The translations under genes were made by a program, and so were the position numbers. The notes beneath the pieces are model-generated. The model did no database searches, was not told the DNA's origin, and saw only the letters and a list, made by a program, of their open reading frames with translations. From Symsagittifera roscoffensis (Eukaryota; Xenacoelomorpha; Acoela; Convolutidae): a stretch of DNA of 64,000 bases. The first letter of the stretch is position 1, and each line of letters begins with the position of its first letter. Shown here piece by piece: positions 46,334-56,018 of the stretch. The stretch is taken from positions 50,601,220 to 50,665,219 of the forward strand of contig NC_087063.1 in assembly GCF_963678635.1 (NCBI RefSeq), read 5' to 3'.

Positions 46334-47725
46334 TCACAGACAATGCGTAATCAGACAACGCCCCGAGTTGCACACATGTCCGTCCATTCCGCTACTGTGG
46401 GCTAGACAGGTACCCTGTCTCAACCAATCACCAGAGGATTTTCCTTCGGATGGTTCCGTGGATGAGTTGCTCTTCTGCTTCGTTATCTTCACGGCCAGCA
46501 GATGGTGTAGGCTCGCGTCATCATCCAAGTCCAATGTGACATCTGCCGTCATATCCCAGATTAAACCGGCGTTTGGATGTGGACACCAAGAAGGCTTCAT
46601 GAGTTCCCACATGTTTTTTAAGCTGGTTTTCAAGGGACCGTACCAAGGACCACAATCAAAACTCACTTGCCTCTTCAGCTTGGGAACCGGGGGTTCGACC
46701 ACTCGTTCTTCCAAAACAATTCCCAGCCTGGGTTGTTCCATCGTCAACATGCCAGTTTCCTTGACTCGCTCAACCCAGAAATCAAGTACTACAACTTGCT
46801 CATAGTCGAAGTACGCTTCCCTGTCTTCTTCATTCACGAAGGGATTATATGCCATACCTGGTATGCCAGACACATATTGGAACGACTTCAACCACCCCAG
46901 TGTTGCATAGTCTTTCTGTCCCCTGACTGCTTCAATTAACTCCCGGCTCACTTTCAACTGTTTGTTGGAATACCTTCTCACTTCTTCCAACCTGCGATAG
47001 CTCTCCATGTCGTTCGACTCCTTATTTGGTATGGCCAGCGGCATGTAGTGATATAGCTCCAGGAGTACCCTTAGAAAGTTTCGATCACAATCAACTCCCC
47101 CTTGCCGAATGGTTTTTATGCATTCTCCCAACACAGGAGTGGGGATACGATCCACCACGAACCTCACGAAGCAAAGGGCATCCTTACCCTTAGCCCAGGC
47201 TATCGCCGAATCGTCTCTAGAAATCAATACTCGCAGGGCTTCTATCAATTCCAGTTCCTGTTCCTTTGATTTCGAGTCGTTGTTGGCTTCACATTCCGCC
47301 TTCTTGAATCCCAATAAACACCAGGCCAATCGTACTTGCAAGTCAGTTCTTGTACACGGATAAGCCAGGTATACTGCCACCGTCGAAGGTGCATGCATCG
47401 TCTCGTCGAAGTATCTTTGGAGGGCCGCCCTCCAAGAGACTTCCAGCAGCTTTTCCAGCGCGACTTTGTTTGCCTCCGAGGACATCACCGTGCCTTATTC
47501 CTTCCAATTGAAGTTAGAATTCTCCGTCAGCTCCTTCAGATACTCCTGCATGGCTTGCTTCTCGTTCCAGGCCATCAGGTGCCCTCTCGCGGAATTCCTT
47601 GCCTTAAGCATCTCTACATAACCCCTGCTGGATCTCCCATGTGGACTGAGTCTGGCACTGTGATCCGACCATAATCTACCACGTCGAGTTGTCCCTCCAA
47701 TTTCATCAGGGCCATGTTGGTTCAC
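46334..47725 (-). pseudogene. Large unknown protein of multi-ORF element, one in-frame stop
   Basis: One minus-strand frame runs from 47,725 to 46,334 with a single in-frame TAA at 47,497-47,495; the downstream part has an ATG at 47,485. It would give about 460 residues of ordinary soluble-protein composition. Visible segments include WRAALQRYFDETMHAPSTVA, YLAYPCTRTDLQVRL, VVDRIPTPVLGECIKTI and FQYVSGIPGMAYNPF. There is no signal peptide, membrane segment or catalytic motif that I recognise. The last 20-odd residues look out of frame, pointing to a frameshift near 46,400. It is a good candidate for a structural (Gag/capsid-like) protein, but that is inference only. Confidence 0.5.
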
Positions 47726-47780
47726 GAGGGCTTGTAATCATCAATTCCTCCAGATCCACACTGACTGATGACTTCCATTT

Positions 47781-48860
47781 CTAGCTTAGTATCCGCTTAA
47801 GTCCGTGCATTTTTTTCGACCTTGTTGCCGTTGTGGTCAAACCTGCCAATAGCACCGGGGGTATCAGGTTCTCTTTTTCTCCCCCGGCCAGCGTCGCACC
47901 ATCACCTTGTCCATTCTCACTTGGCCGAGCTGCTCTTGCCAACGAGGCCACCACTGCACTGGCTTTCGACTTCACTACTTTTCGATTCACGGTCTTGCTT
48001 TCTGTTTTCCCTTTCAACCGTTTCAGCCCTTTCTTGGCTCGCCTAACGGGTTATTCTCTCGTGATCTGCTGATCATCGGCACTATCCTCTGTGGCTGACT
48101 CGGTCAGAACATCAGACTCTACGGAGCTCATTAGCTTCTCTAGAACCTCGCGCATGATGGGTTGGTTTAACCCCACCTTCATTACGGACTGCGTCCCGTA
48201 TCTGCGTATCACGTCCGATGTCCTCTCCATGAAGGTCACTCGGCTCCAGGTCACTCCTGTCTTGCGTTCAAGTTCACTCTGGTATCTCTCCCATTCCTCT
48301 TCAGGTAGCGTACTCAAGAATGATACCCTCATGGTCTCTTCAATTCTCCTCCTCCTTGGTGATTCATGGAGCAGTTTCTGTAGGTCCCTACTCCGGTGGT
48401 CCATTGCCAAGCTTATTGGGTCCACTGGGGATAAGCTAGCCGGCGACTCCTTCTTAGGGGACATGAAAGACGATGGTGTCATCAGCAATAGATTCCCATC
48501 GACTTCCCCGTCGTCTTCTTCACTAAACTGGTGTTCCTGCAAGTCTCTCTCCAACGCTCCTAGGTCCAATCCACCCGAATTCTCTCCCTTTCCTTTCAAG
48601 TGATTGTCGTCCTGATCTATCAGTTCATCATCATTCGTGTCTGGTTTTGGTCCAGGCCCTGAAGGGCTTTGTCGCATATCCATGCCCGAGTCCGGCCGCG
48701 CCGGTACAGTCAGATCCCCTGCGTGATAGAATAACTCGTCATTTACCAGGAATTCTACCGACTCATCGCCCCATGGCGCCAGATCATCGATCGTTATGTA
48801 CGTGCCTCCTCTGCACTCGTTAACTACTTCCAATATTACCACTTTCACTTCTCCTGACAC
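47781..48860 (-). pseudogene. Acidic/basic two-part protein of multi-ORF element
   Basis: The frame opens with an ATG at 48,860 and stays open to a TAA at 48,053-48,051. It then continues in the same frame to 47,781 (Lys/Arg-rich tail). The first 270 residues are acidic and Ser/Pro-rich in the middle (SEEDDGEVDG, PSSFMSPKKESPAS), with a compact-looking portion near the end (EEEWERYQSELERKTGVTW). The tail (RRAKKGLKRLKGK, VNRKVVKSK) is strongly basic and looks like a nucleic-acid-binding or nuclear-localisation region. The single stop suggests recent decay, readthrough or a sequencing error. It starts about 30 bases after the preceding frame ends. The family is not recognised. Confidence 0.5.
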
Positions 48861-48889
48861 TTCAATCGTGACAAATCATCTGCGGGTGT

Positions 48890-50131
48890 TTACACATCAT
48901 TCCACACGTCAACCGGGACCTCTGTTCTCCTGGAAGGTGGTGCCTTGATCTTCTTCCGGCTCCAAGAATCAGGGAATGTGAAGTCGAACGTATGCATGGC
49001 CGCAACGTTCCAACTGATGAAGCGCGGCTCCATCCCTGCACTCCATTTCAGCATTCTCTCTTCCGCATCACAAGCCGCTCCGATACGAGGAGCAATGGCA
49101 GGAGACGTGACTCCCAACAACATCCTCCTTATCGGTGGGTATCGGGGGCATTGGTCCGGCAGCTGCCTGGACCCGGAAAGCCACGCTTGCTGGTTCTCTT
49201 TGACGTGTGCATAGGCTTCCGGCCAAAGTGGGACCCGCATCGCCTCTCCTGAATACTTCACCACTTGTCGCAGATTCCAAACCTTCGGATTAAATTGGAC
49301 ATGGGAAAGGTCTTCGCGTCCCATTCGGCACTTGAAAATGTTGTTGAAGTCCATCAACATCCAACCTGGCTCCGCTATTCTTCCGAATAACCTGTCGTCG
49401 CTAGCCAACCCTCTAAGTTCCTTCTGTTCCACCCAATTCAGCACGGAACAATCCACAACCGAAACTAAGTTGACATACAACACCGAGTTCCTGTATGCCT
49501 TCACTTGTACTTCCGGGAACACAAATGACATCACGGGTCCGTACATCACCGTGACGAACTCCCTCAGTCCATAGACTAGAGCCAGCGGATCGATCCGCAT
49601 CATCACGGCCAGATCTGTCAGCAAGGGCATGCCACAATACTGCTTGCATTCACTCGCTCCCGTTGCCACCTTATCTTCTCCTGTGGTACTCCTATTCTGC
49701 TGCAGGAGATATTGGAGCAAGAGGATCCTCCAATCCTTCATCTTCCTGAACGAGGCGGTTTCCAACTGCGCGTTGAACTCACGACTCGCTCCCTGAAGTT
49801 GTTCGGGGTAGCATAATAGCACGAGCAAATCGCCCAGCCTACCATACGTCATGGCGATCAGGGTCAGGAGTCCATCCAATCTCAGGTCCGCTAACGCTTG
49901 GGTGAAGAGGTTTGCAGGTCCTTTCACAAAGTTCTCGTGATCAAACGTCACGTACAGTACTAGTACCAGACCGATCGGATGTCCTTAACAAAGCTCGCGA
50001 TCAGATTCCGGGAGGCCCTCGGGACAGGAAGGATGGCGTCCATCCCACTCCCATTCCACCACGATAGCGTCCTATTGCTCATATTGTGCCCTCGTGGCCA
50101 AAATATCAGCCTGGAACTTATCCAACGACAT
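48890..50131 (-). pseudogene. Large unknown protein of multi-ORF element, N-terminus broken
   Basis: A long frame (49,951-48,890, about 353 residues) continues upstream in phase to an ATG at 50,131. Two in-frame stops interrupt it: TAG at 50,074-50,072, and a TAA further on near 49,985. The readable protein contains FVKGPANLFTQALADLRL, YGRLGDLLVLLCYPEQL, DWRILLLQYLLQQN, FGRIAEPGWMLMDFNNIF and HTFDFTFPDSWSRKK. Several helical, leucine-rich stretches suggest an all-alpha fold, but I recognise no domain. It sits between the second GDSL-like segment and the acidic/basic protein, in the same orientation, so it belongs to the same element or gene cluster. Confidence 0.5.
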
Positions 50132-50160
50132 CGTGTTCACATTTTGCATTAATTGTAACA

Positions 50161-50600
50161 TCACGCACCTGCTAACTCCCTCTCGTCAAACAAGTTTTTC
50201 AGGTAAGCGCGTATCTCTTTGATTACCACCGGTGCATGTTTGAACGCGTCTTCTCCCAAGATATACAATCTTGGTGACAAGTACAACCATGAGTTGGTGG
50301 GTGGCTTCGTCCGCAAAGCCAATGCCATGAGATCCTCTTCCGCCGATGTCATATTTTTTCTGACTGTCCTCCCCTGTTCATTTTCCGCGTAATCCATATG
50401 TCTGAACCAGAAGTCATTAGCCACCTATTGTACCAACAAGTGATCATCATCTACCCCTGGCCTCAACTTCAGCAATCTGGCGAAGTTGGACAGCTCCAAC
50501 CCCAGGACTTCATCCAGCATCAACCGAGTTGTGCTGCAATCCTTGAATCCTTGGATAGCATTGGAAATGTCAACCCAGATGGTAGGAAGCAAGCTCCGAG
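50161..50600 (-). pseudogene. C-terminal part of second GDSL-like region
   Basis: The minus strand reads first in one frame (about 50,570-50,423; segments RLMLDEVLGLELSNFARLL and LKLRPGVDDD) and then, after an in-frame TAG near 50,423, as an 87-residue frame (50,424-50,161; NDFWFRHMDYAEN, LSPRLYILGEDAFKHAP, FDERELAGA). The coding character and helical composition are continuous across the stop. The region directly continues the 50,570-51,400 segment after a frameshift. The function is unknown. Confidence 0.45.
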
Positions 50601-51400
50601 CGGGCTGGGTAGTAGTTGTTAGGGTCCACCATCCTGTTCGGCGCAGGTATTATCACGTTGAATTGTCCCCCAGCTAGAGTTGTGACCATCGTGTACACAA
50701 ATTGTAGTGGTTCTGGCATAGGGGGGTTCTGGGGATGTGGCATATCCCGGTGATAATACAAAGATGATCTTCACTACATTCCTGGTGAAGTATCGCTGCA
50801 CTGATGCCTCCACCTCGGTCATGGCTGAGAGCAACGTCATTATAGCTTCTCCTATGACTTCATTGCTCGGGATTGATCCATCCGTCAGACGGGACAACAA
50901 CCCTCTACTCTGCAGGTGGTGTTTCGAGCCGGCAATTACTATCACCTGGGGTTCCATGCTGATCGTCCTCCGCACGCTTATCTTCATGCCTGCTGATTGC
51001 CCACAGTCTAACTTAGGCGCCGTCAAGAAGATCACATCCGGCCAACAGAGAGAACGGGCGTATAGAGATAGTCTCAAATGGCAATTATCAGATACTTAGC
51101 CTCCTTTATATCCAAAGGATCATAGGCAGCAAACAGGCTGTCACCCACTGGTGCCTTCAGCCCCTCGTATCTCCTATCGTCCCCTTCCACCGAGGTCGCT
51201 CGGGGATAGTCTCTCGAGTACTTACCAGGCGCCTGGCCGGGTGGCTTGAAGAACTGCCTATACATCTTGTGGTGCTTGTTATTGGGCTTATTCTCTGCCA
51301 GAAATTTGCCCTTCCGAGCAGGTGGTGTCAATTTCCTGGCTCTCCGACGGACGTCCATAGGAGATCGGGTAATCAAGGGCCCAAAGGTATTGTCCTGAGG
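50570..51400 (-). pseudogene. Second SGNH/GDSL-like segment of multi-ORF element
   Basis: Three overlapping minus-strand frames are best read as one decayed protein. The first (51,376-51,074) begins with a basic stretch (DVRRRARKL) and contains APVGDSLFAAYD, a GDSL-type block-I motif, near residue 80. The second (51,077-50,619) carries VIFLTAPKLDCGQSAG and MEPQVIVIAGSKHHLQSRG; the GSKHH sits where SGNH proteins have their G-x-N-D block. The third (50,761-50,570) has LQFVYTMVTTLAGGQFNVI and PNRMVDPNNYYPARSEL. Block I is kept but the N-D pair is not. The SGNH assignment rests on motif spacing (about 70 residues between blocks) and is tentative. Confidence 0.45.
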
Positions 51401-52080
51401 AGTTCATATTAATTTCATAGATTAAATCGACTTACAAAAATTATTTTTTGTTCAAGTCGGCTAGGGAGAAATGAAACTGAGAACTTTCAAACCATATTTC
51501 CTAGCTGGATCTGTTCGCGAAGTGGTATTTTTATTTCAAAAAGATCCATCTTTTAAGTGTAGATTCGAAAAACGTACAGAAATGGTTTCCATATTATCGA
51601 TCAAATACTCAAAAAAATTACTATGAAAAATCCATTGGTATCAAATTTATTCATTTTAATCACTGCAGTCCCTTTAAAAGTTCGTTTAAATAAGTTTTTT
51701 GGTATACGTTGCCACCTTTTTTGTTCACGTTTCCATCAAATTATGTTGAAGCCACTCTATATCAATCCAGATTTGTTCACTTGTTTCATGAAAATTTGTC
51801 ACTTTCTCAGCTTTCAATATGACCCAATAGATCGGTTTCATTTCACAAAATGATCAGGCTTCAATACGAACATTTTTGCTATTTATTTTTTCTTGGAAAT
51901 CAATTTTGTTCTTATAATTTGATTTAATATTGGAATTCACGTCCTTCTTTCTTCTGAAGTGTCTCATTTACTAAATCTATCTCCATCTTGGTCCAAAATA
52001 ATCGATGAGAAGTTTTCGTACTTCGGTCTTTCCGAAATTTCTTGGCTCCAAAAACTTCCACATTTACTGCTTAAAATTTC
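51400..52080. other. AT-rich interruption (insert or intron) in coding series
   Basis: About 680 bases of AT-rich sequence, unlike the flanking coding DNA, separate two minus-strand coding segments. On the minus strand the upstream frame ends just before 52,082 and coding character resumes near 51,395, right after a CTCCTCAG that could serve as a splice acceptor. A clear donor is not seen. It may be an intron, an old insertion or spacer DNA. No gene or repeat is recognised inside it. Confidence 0.5.
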
Positions 52081-52081
52081 A

Positions 52082-53193
52082 CTATTGACAACTTCTGAGC
52101 GTAGTCGCGGAGCTAAACTGCTCTTGTTCCGCTAACAGCCAGTCCACGCCCGGTATTCGATATGACCTCTTCACTATGGGAACATCTCCACTCATCTTCC
52201 TTCTACCATCCTCTCGACACGTCAGTGTGATCATGTTCAACCTCGCCAACATGTCCGTCTTATACTGTTCCCAACCGCTGGAGTCTGGACGGTTGCAAAG
52301 CAGCACGCTGCTTTGTTCAACTCCTTCCGCCGGCACGGCGCTCGTCGATTGGCTTGTTGTCGAAGCAGGGGTTGCTGTAGCGGGAGGGTTATCCGTCCTA
52401 GACACGGTCTGGGAGCTAGTCTGGTTCTGATCAACCGATCTCCCAAGTCGGCTCTCCAACGGTTGTCTTCTAGGGGGAGGAGCAGTCCCCAACCTTTCTC
52501 TCACATCTGAGCTTGGAGCAACGGAAGCAGCTGCACCCGTTTCCCTTGCCAGGGGTCCGAGGCGATTGGCGAGTGATTCCGGCACGCTGCCCCTCACTCT
52601 ACCTCCTCCAGTCGCGCTGGTCCAAGTCAGTGACTTGGTCGTCCTCAATTCTTGCTCCACTTCCCTTAACTGCGTCTGGAACACGTCATTGATCCAGCGT
52701 CTCCCTTGCTGGGTGTTGAATTGTATACCATCTCTGGTGAGCGCGAGATGATCAATCATGCGCAGCATGTTCTCAAGATCCATGAGTCGTCGCAGCTCGC
52801 TGGGGTTGCTTCTCACCAGACTGCGGGTCATCGCGTTCCACCGGGTCACGTTGCCGTTCATGGAATCCGCCACCGGCGTGCCCACCTCCGGGTTCTGCGG
52901 TGTCGTGCACAGCACCACGAGTCTGGGCCTGTATTTCTCCTTCAGTTCATTCAAAAGACAGACATATAGGGGCTCCCACTTGTCCTCTGGGGTTACAGGG
53001 GCCCTTGAAACGTCATTGGTCCCGAACGTGTCATTGAAACGTCATTGGTCAACGGTCCTGAAACGGCATTATCACCAACCTGTCTAGGTAATCCTCGCCC
53101 TGGAACTCCATCATTTTGATGACCTGAGCCACAGAAGCTCCTCCAGAAGATAGAACAGTAGTCTGACCATTGACAAAGATCTCGTTCAGATCC
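52082..53193 (-). pseudogene. SGNH-hydrolase-like domain, C-terminal half, with Ser/Pro-rich tail
   Basis: This is the downstream half of the domain begun at 56,019-57,192, cut off from it by the nested LTR element. From 53,193 the minus strand reads LNEIFVNGQTTVLSSGGASV, then FGTNDVSRAP (SGNH block III, GxND, about 53,012-53,023). The long 290-residue frame (52,954-52,082) follows, with YRPRLVVLCTTPQNPE, TRWNAMTRSL and LTRDGIQFNTQQG. The last is the D-x-x-H block, with Gln (residue 78) where the catalytic His is expected. A small duplication at 53,005-53,050 adds a stop upstream of GTND. Residues 100-230 are Pro/Ser/Thr-rich and disordered. SGNH-type domains are known in ORF1 proteins of some LINE elements, which fits a transposon origin. 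Confidence 0.6.
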
Positions 53194-53380
53194 TGATAAA
53201 ATGTTACTTTGTTGTAGCTAATTCTAACTTAAATCTATTAAAAAGAATAAGAATTAAGATGAATTAGCCGGTAAGTTAAAACATTAAAACAATGAGCGAT
53301 CATTCTCTCCGCCGGAGAGAATGGCCAATGAAGGTCATATAGGAGTGACCAGTTAATTAGACTAAATACGTTTTGCAACA
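53194..53380 (-). repeat. 3' LTR of nested retrotransposon
   Basis: This 187-bp sequence starts TGATAAAATG and ends TTTTGCAACA on the plus strand, with TG...CA termini. It matches 55,811-55,998 in the same orientation with few differences. The flank outside it ends ...CAGATCC, similar to GATGC outside the partner LTR, giving an imperfect 5-bp target duplication (GATCC/GATGC). It carries a short inverted repeat TCTCTCCGCCGGAGAGA. Confidence 0.88.
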
Positions 53381-53858
53381 TGTAAATCCTCTAAGCAGGA
53401 AAAAATTTTAAATTACGTTTAAAAGTAAAGAATACGAACTGAGTCAGAGTCCTTTCTCCCCCTTTAAGGACGAGGAAAAGAATTTAAAGCGCCTCAAAAT
53501 GGGTAACTAAAGCACCCCTAAAGCACTAAATACTGCTACGATCGAAATGGAAAAAATGGTTATCCGGTTATCCAACGGATAAGAGCGAAGTAAGATAAAA
53601 AGAAAAAATATGACGAAGTTATCACCGGGTTTTAAATGAAAGCACTGAATTGAATCGCGCTAAGTAGATGTAAATCCGAACAATAATTTATGAGTATGGT
53701 ATGATATTTCCATATACTGATAATTTATTCGAATGAATTGATTAGTTGAGGGGATTAATGTACTCAAAAGCTTTCAGTTCCATGTAGTTTAGCACCGGTT
53801 TGTAAAGTAGGGAATACTCAATGATAAGAAAGTTAACGGTTGGAATTGTGCTTGGTGA

Positions 53859-55025
53859 TTACAAATTTCTGTATTCATTTAAGAAGTTTTCTAGTTCTGT
53901 GTTAAAAAGTTCACTGTCAAGCTCGGAATGCTCTCCAAAATTTTCTAATTCCATCTTCAGTGATTCATCAGTTGATGGGGTGGATGTTTGGTCTGGAGAT
54001 GGTGAATCGGAATCTATCACAATTAACTCCGCCGGAGCCGTGTTGTTATCAGTCTCGTGAGTATCATCTATTTCTATCACGATGGGATCGGCCGCTGAAC
54101 CAGAGGTTTCTTGAGAAATTTCTACGGCATCTATAAAATATCTTCGACCGTAAAATTTTGGTGGGACGAATTTTAGAACGGCGGATGGTGGGAGGAATTT
54201 TACCGGGTATGTTGCTGGGATTGAGAGGTGGAGTGCACTCGTCTGTTGAATCGTTTATTTCGTAGACCGGAAAGTCTGTGATTGAATCAAAGTCCATTGG
54301 ATTACACTCGTCTTGTAAATCCCGTTGTTTGGTGGTAAGTTCATCCTCTCTCTGGGTCGCGGTTCTCTGTTCCGTTGTACTAAGGGTTCGACGAGCCGGG
54401 ATAACGCTTATTGGGCACGCGTAAGACTGGTCTATAAGTTGCTCTCTATTCGGGTCAGTGTCGTCTTCTAAAATCTCAGATTTTATTTCAGGATTGGTTA
54501 AGCCGGAATTAGGATCATTTCTATTTGAGAAATGAGGTGTAACTGAATCTGAAATAAAGCGCTCTCTGGCTACATCTCTACAAGGAAAACCGCCCTCTAT
54601 CCCTTCCCATTCGCTAGTATCCGAAATATCCGAAGGAATTAGCATAGATTCATCCGAGGCAAGGTAACCTGGAGGGGTTGACGACTTCTTTGAGCGGCGA
54701 GTTTGTCTTCTGGAAGGTTTGTATGATGACCCTGATACACGTGTCCTTGTAAGATTGTCAGATGGGTCCTGTTCCACTTGTCTGCTAGTTCTTTTCATTG
54801 GCTTTTTCGTTTTTGGTCTTTGTCTTGGGCCTTCTTGTTTCTGACCTACTTCAACATTAGGATTAGGAAAGTACGGGAATGAAATATTACCTTTAAAAGG
54901 TCTGATTTTATTTGATGTAGAAATAGGGAACGCAATGTCGGATTTTCGTATTATTTTTCCGTCGGATAGTTCTACTGTCGAGGTGGATGAATTTATGATT
55001 CTTTTGTTTAGTTCCTTATAGAAAC
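53859..55025 (-). pseudogene. Integrase C-terminal tail of nested element
   Basis: After a frameshift near 55,020, the minus strand reads a segment with STVELSDGKIIRKSDIAFP (an integrase C-terminal, SH3-like style region). A long hydrophilic tail follows (54,798-54,064, basic then Ser/Thr/Asp-rich). A second frameshift near 54,075 leads to an acidic last segment (54,080-53,859; PAELIVIDSDSPSPDQTS, ending ENFLNEYRNL). The tail looks disordered and has no recognised domain. It lies directly upstream of the 3' LTR, as expected for the end of Pol. Confidence 0.6.
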
Positions 55026-55630
55026 AGTCTCGGTTGATGTTACCGTTAGTTTTCCGAAGGATTTTACCTTTGAAGGGACTTTTGATTGGTAATCTTTAGG
55101 CGTGATTTTCGAGGATGAGGCGTAGTCCGTGTCATAGCCTTTTTCGGTAGGGGTTTGGTTCTTTTTTGCTATCAAACCGTCCTTGTAACCTTCCTCTAGT
55201 CTATCATCTGCGTTCCAGTCCTTTGCTCGTTCCTTAGACAGTATTGATTTCCCTTTGTTTAAAATTCCAAAGGAGGGTTTACCAGAAGCTAATTGTTTCC
55301 AAATTGTATTTGGTTTTCTGTTATAGTGGACTTCGAAAGGCGAACATTTAATTTTTGATTGGTAAGTTGAACGTAAACTCCAGATAATTTTTGAAACGGC
55401 GTTTTGCAGAGTACATTTGTGATGTTCTTTTGAAATAGCCAGTAATTTGATTATCACAGTGTGTACCAATTTTTTTACTAATCCATTGGAACGGTGGTCG
55501 CCTACTGTACAAAAAATTATTTTGATGTTGTTGGAATCACAGAATAATTTAAAATCTTGGCTTGTAAAGCAAGTGGCGTGGTCTACCCTTATTTCTGTTT
55601 CTCCATCCGTTGGGTTTTCCAGATTTGGAG
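55008..55630 (-). pseudogene. Integrase core fragment of nested element
   Basis: From about 55,620 the minus strand reads TEIRVDHATCFTSQDFKLF, then CTVGDHRSNGLVKKLVHT, followed without a break by the 153-residue stretch 55,469-55,008 (CSPFEVHYNRKPNTIW). This matches the end of a Ty3/gypsy-type integrase core. The residue expected to be the catalytic Glu in the NGLVE-type motif is Lys here. The first catalytic Asp and the zinc finger lie in the deleted part. It is non-functional as an integrase. Confidence 0.65.
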
Positions 55631-55639
55631 GTTACGGAT

Positions 55640-55800
55640 GATGTCTCTCCGAAGGATTAAGTAAATTTTCTATGCCAATATTGTCTTTAGCAATTATAGC
55701 TAATTGTAACAGATCACTCCAGTCTTCCCATGGAATGGGGGGTTCCACCGTATGGTTTTGCCAAAATGGAGGTATTCCTCTCACGTTAGATTCGTTAGTT
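55640..55800 (-). pseudogene. N-terminal Gag-like remnant of nested element
   Basis: Directly after the primer-binding site the minus strand reads about 45 residues with PFWQNHTVEPPIPWEDWSD and LLQLAIIAKDNIGIENLL, the style of a Gag/Pol N-terminus in LTR elements. Coding then stops near 55,640 and integrase sequence follows. The first ATG is not obvious, and the remainder is deleted. Confidence 0.5.
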
Positions 55801-55810
55801 GACTGCGCCA
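55801..55810 (-). promoter_or_regulatory. Primer-binding site of nested LTR element
   Basis: On the minus strand TGGCGCAGTC directly follows the 5' LTR. It is complementary to the 3' end of a tRNA ending GACTGCGCCA, a type I recall (tRNA-Ser-like) being used by insect 297/17.6-group elements. The match seems to weaken after these ten bases. Confidence 0.75.
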
Positions 55811-55998
55811 TGATAAAATGTTACTTTGTTGTAGCTAATTCTAAGTTAAAACTATTAAAAAGAATAAGAATTAAGATGAATTAGTCGGTAAGTTAAAACA
55901 TTAAAACAATGAGCGATCATTCTCTCCGCCGGAGAGAATGGCCAATGAAGGTCATATAGGAGTGTGCCCGTTAATTAGACTAAATAAGTTTTGCAACA
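55811..55998 (-). repeat. 5' LTR of nested retrotransposon
   Basis: This 188-bp LTR is nearly identical to 53,194-53,380, with TGATAAAATG and TTTTGCAACA ends on the plus strand. The primer-binding site abuts its left edge, which fixes it as the 5' LTR of a minus-strand element. It is flanked on the right by GATGC. Confidence 0.88.
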
Positions 55999-56018
55999 GA
56001 TGCAAAACATGGTGTAAA

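Larger units (their letters stand above)
53194..55998 (-). mobile_element. Nested, internally deleted LTR retrotransposon
   Basis: A 2.8-kb element in minus orientation is bounded by 187/188-bp direct LTRs and inserted in the SGNH-like coding region. Just inside the 5' LTR (right side) is a primer-binding site, TGGCGCAGTC on the minus strand (plus 55,801-55,810). It is followed by the start of a Gag-like frame (PWEDWSDLLQLAIIAKDNI, about 55,670-55,770). Coding then jumps directly to integrase core and C-terminal sequence, so capsid, protease, reverse transcriptase and RNase H are deleted. The LTRs are still very similar, so insertion was fairly recent compared with the host sequence. It could be mobilised only by proteins supplied in trans. 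Confidence 0.85.

Noticed and set aside
46334-49951. Plus-strand frames overlapping the minus-strand series (for example 48,091-48,603)
   Set aside because: They are antisense shadows of the long minus-strand frames and lack protein-like composition or motifs.
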